NCBI GenBank assembly: GCA_030248215.1
Contig: JASANG010002941.1
Coordinates: 1 to 64,000, forward strand
Reading direction: 5' to 3'
DNA from: Enoplolaimus lenunculus
Taxonomy: Eukaryota > Nematoda > Enoplea > Enoplida > Thoracostomopsidae
DNA length: 64,000 bases
The notes beneath the pieces were generated by a model. It was given only the letters and a program-made list of their open reading frames with translations. It searched no databases and was not told the DNA's origin. A program made the translations under genes and the position numbers. Positions 60,801 to 63,800 of the stretch are shown here, piece after piece. Within the stretch, counting starts at the first letter, position 1. Each line of letters starts with the position of its first letter.

Positions 60801-63800
60801 TTTTGATGTCTAGTTTTTGTGTTTGCCGAAAGTTTATGGACGTGCACATAAACTGTGAAAGCTCGCCGAGTCGAGTCAAGCGTTATGTGTATGCTTTTCT
60901 GAAAATAATTTTCGGCTCAAAACTTAGTGCTAAAGTGTTCGCATATCTTGGCTGTCCGGCGCGGGCGGTATATTATGCAATTGTGCATTTTTATTCTGAA
61001 ATCGGTTTGACGCGTTTTAGTTGCTCATAGCAAGAGTGTATGATACAAGAGTGTGCAACTCTTTGGATTCCGCATTCGTGCAAAATGTACCACCGGGCGT
61101 TGCGTTTTTGACCGACCGACCCCCCTTTATTTAGAGGGGAGGTTGCTGTCACATGCAATTACACTAAATTAAATTATAAGCAGAACACTTTGTTGCCGGA
61201 TAGATAAAGTGTCATGGTTCGCATAGGTTGTACCCCACCCATGAATGTACTCAGTTGCATACTCTTGTTAGTATACATCATCCACTCTTGTTTATAGCAA
61301 CCATAACAACTTCACTTAAATTATCAATAGTTATGAATCTCTGTAAAAGCACAACAATAGACACCTGAATGGAAGGGTGGCATTGTTGGGTTTGAAGTTT
61401 TGCGTTTTAGACTTTAAATTATTGAGGATCAACAAATTAAAAGTATATTTATTGTCAAATGAGTTCGAAGGCCAAGACGACGTGAATCCGGTAGAAAAGT
61501 CGTTATTACATTGCTTTATTATTAGAATTACGTAATAGAACTTTGGCATGTATTGAATTGTTTGATGTTTACTAATTCGTTTATTGTACCAGTTCAGTGT
61601 GTTGCTTCGTACTTATGCATGTTCAGATCCACGTACTATGCATGTTCAGGCCCGTAACGCATAGGCATGCAGGGGAATCAGTTCACCTCCCAATAAAAAC
61701 TTTTGGCAACCTTTTAAAGGTTTTGGTTGGCTTCAAATCAGGGTGCAACCGGAATTCCGGTTGCGGCATTTTTTCACCTTCCGGTTCTGGTAAATTTTTA
61801 CCGGATTTAAAAATCCCGGTGTTATAATTTGGCTGTTTTCTTAACTTTGCTAATTTTTAAGAATCTCTTTTGAAAGCCACTTGTACTTCTTTTGTTTTTG
61901 AATTGCTTGTTCATGCAGTGGTTATTGTTGTGGATAAAAGCATTTTACTGGAAATGTATATATAAATCTTGACAATCACCGAATATAAGCCATTGATGGT
62001 AGATTTCACTTCAGTCGATGATGAAAATCTAAAATACAACAAATAAAATAAATACCTATATGTTCGACTAAGGTTATTTCCCAAATAACAGAGCTAAAAA
62101 ATAAGATTAAAATGAAATTTTTGGTGAAATGCATTTTTCACTTCCGTTTCCGGTTCCGGTAAATTGTAATTCCGGTTGCACCCTGCTTCAAATATATCCG
62201 ACGATTACGGGACTGTGTATGTTCACTGTTTTGTTTTGTGGCAATGTCTGTTCGTATTGGCAATCGTGGTCTTGTTGTAAAGGGAGATAAGTTTAGTTTG
62301 AGTTAAAACGACAACTACTGTATACCGGGTCAGGGGTGGAACCGGCCCGCTTGGGCCCGGGTTCGTGAATCTTATACAGGTTTAGAGCAGAAAATAAGAT
62401 ATGAAACAAACCATATAAACGTAACATTAGTTTTCATATTTCACCAAATATTGCTCAGGAATGTCAAATAATGTTTCATACATATTGTGTGTTACTCAGC
62501 ATTTTAATGTGTATTGTCTGCATGAATTAACTCTGCTCGCCTACTTGTTATGTAAATGATGATTGGTGCATTGCATAAGGAACAGGGTGCAACCGGAATT
62601 CCGGCCCCAGCAGTTTTTCACCTTCCAGCTCCGGTTCCGTTAAATTTGTTACCTGAATTAAAAATCCCCGCAGTCTTTTTTAATTTTGGTCGTTGATTAA
62701 ATCTGCTAAACTTTATAAGAAACGTTTTTTAAACCCACTTATTCAATTAGTGGCGATAAAAATGAAATAGATTTAATTAGTAATTGTGTATAAACATTGA
62801 TAATCAACGAAAATAAACAAAGGTAGATTTTGCTTCAGTGGGTAAGGAAAATCTAAGATACAGCAGAATAAGTCAATACCTAATCTTCAACTAAGGTTAA
62901 TTCACCAATGCAGCAGAAAAGAAAATTAAAATAAGTATTTGGGTGGCATGTATTTCTCACTTTCCGGTTGCGATAAATTTTTTGAATTCCGGTTCCGGTA
63001 AGTTGTAATTTCGGTTGCAGTGTTCATACGAAATACAATTACATAGATGTTGGGATTTAGTGAAAATCTCGTTCAGTTAACACGATAATTAATTCATGGA
63101 AAACAGTCGTTTTGCATTTTGTAATACAAAATAGCAGACGCATCAGATAGGCCACTTAACGGACCCAAAGATGGAAGTAGGGCATGAGTCGAGGCAGATT
63201 GGGTCGCCCATCGGGTAGACCGTCCCACTTGGAGCAAAAAAGGCAAAAATTGGAAGCGAAATTTTGCTCTCGGTTTTGAAATCATTAGCTCAAAACGAAA
63301 GCTGAAAACGTTTTCGGTTTGCTAAATTCATTATAAAACTGTACTGAATACGTAAATGTCGCGAGAAAATAGATTAATTGCGTTAGAACTATGGAAATCA
63401 ACATGCAAAACTCGTGAAATGCTGTTAATGTTTTGTTATATTATAACTGCTATTGTCGGCGTGCGGGAGACAGTTTTTTGTGGGGCCCCCACGGGGTGGG
63501 TGAAAACTGGTTCATGTGGCGGTCGCAAGCCGTTCTACTTGTGTCTGTGAGGGGACCATTTACACTCACCCAAGCATGTTTATGTTTGTCTATGTTATTT
63601 AAACCAGTTCCGTGTATTCGATCAATGGTATAACGGTGCCATGTTCTAGTGTGTTATCTCTATATATATAGTACTATTATACAAATTTGTACCGTCATTA
63701 CAAATGGGCATCGATTTATTTTTTGTATGCCTGTTTTAGGTTCAGGCAAGCGTGGCACAGACGATAATTCAAGCATGGCTGGAGCTGGATCTGGTCGAGG

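Larger units (their letters stand above)
58846..63739. other. Intron 50 (4.9 kb), repeat-rich
   Basis: Contains the short inverted-repeat element at 59213-59380 and two CAACCGG-family elements (61739-62185, 62583-63018). A CAGGGGTGGAACCGGCCCG transposon start lies at 62331. Three successive plus-strand ORFs (60198-60488, 60510-60722, 60794-61030) sit in different frames with no recognised domain; they could be a decayed gene but are not called as coding. Confidence 0.5.
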
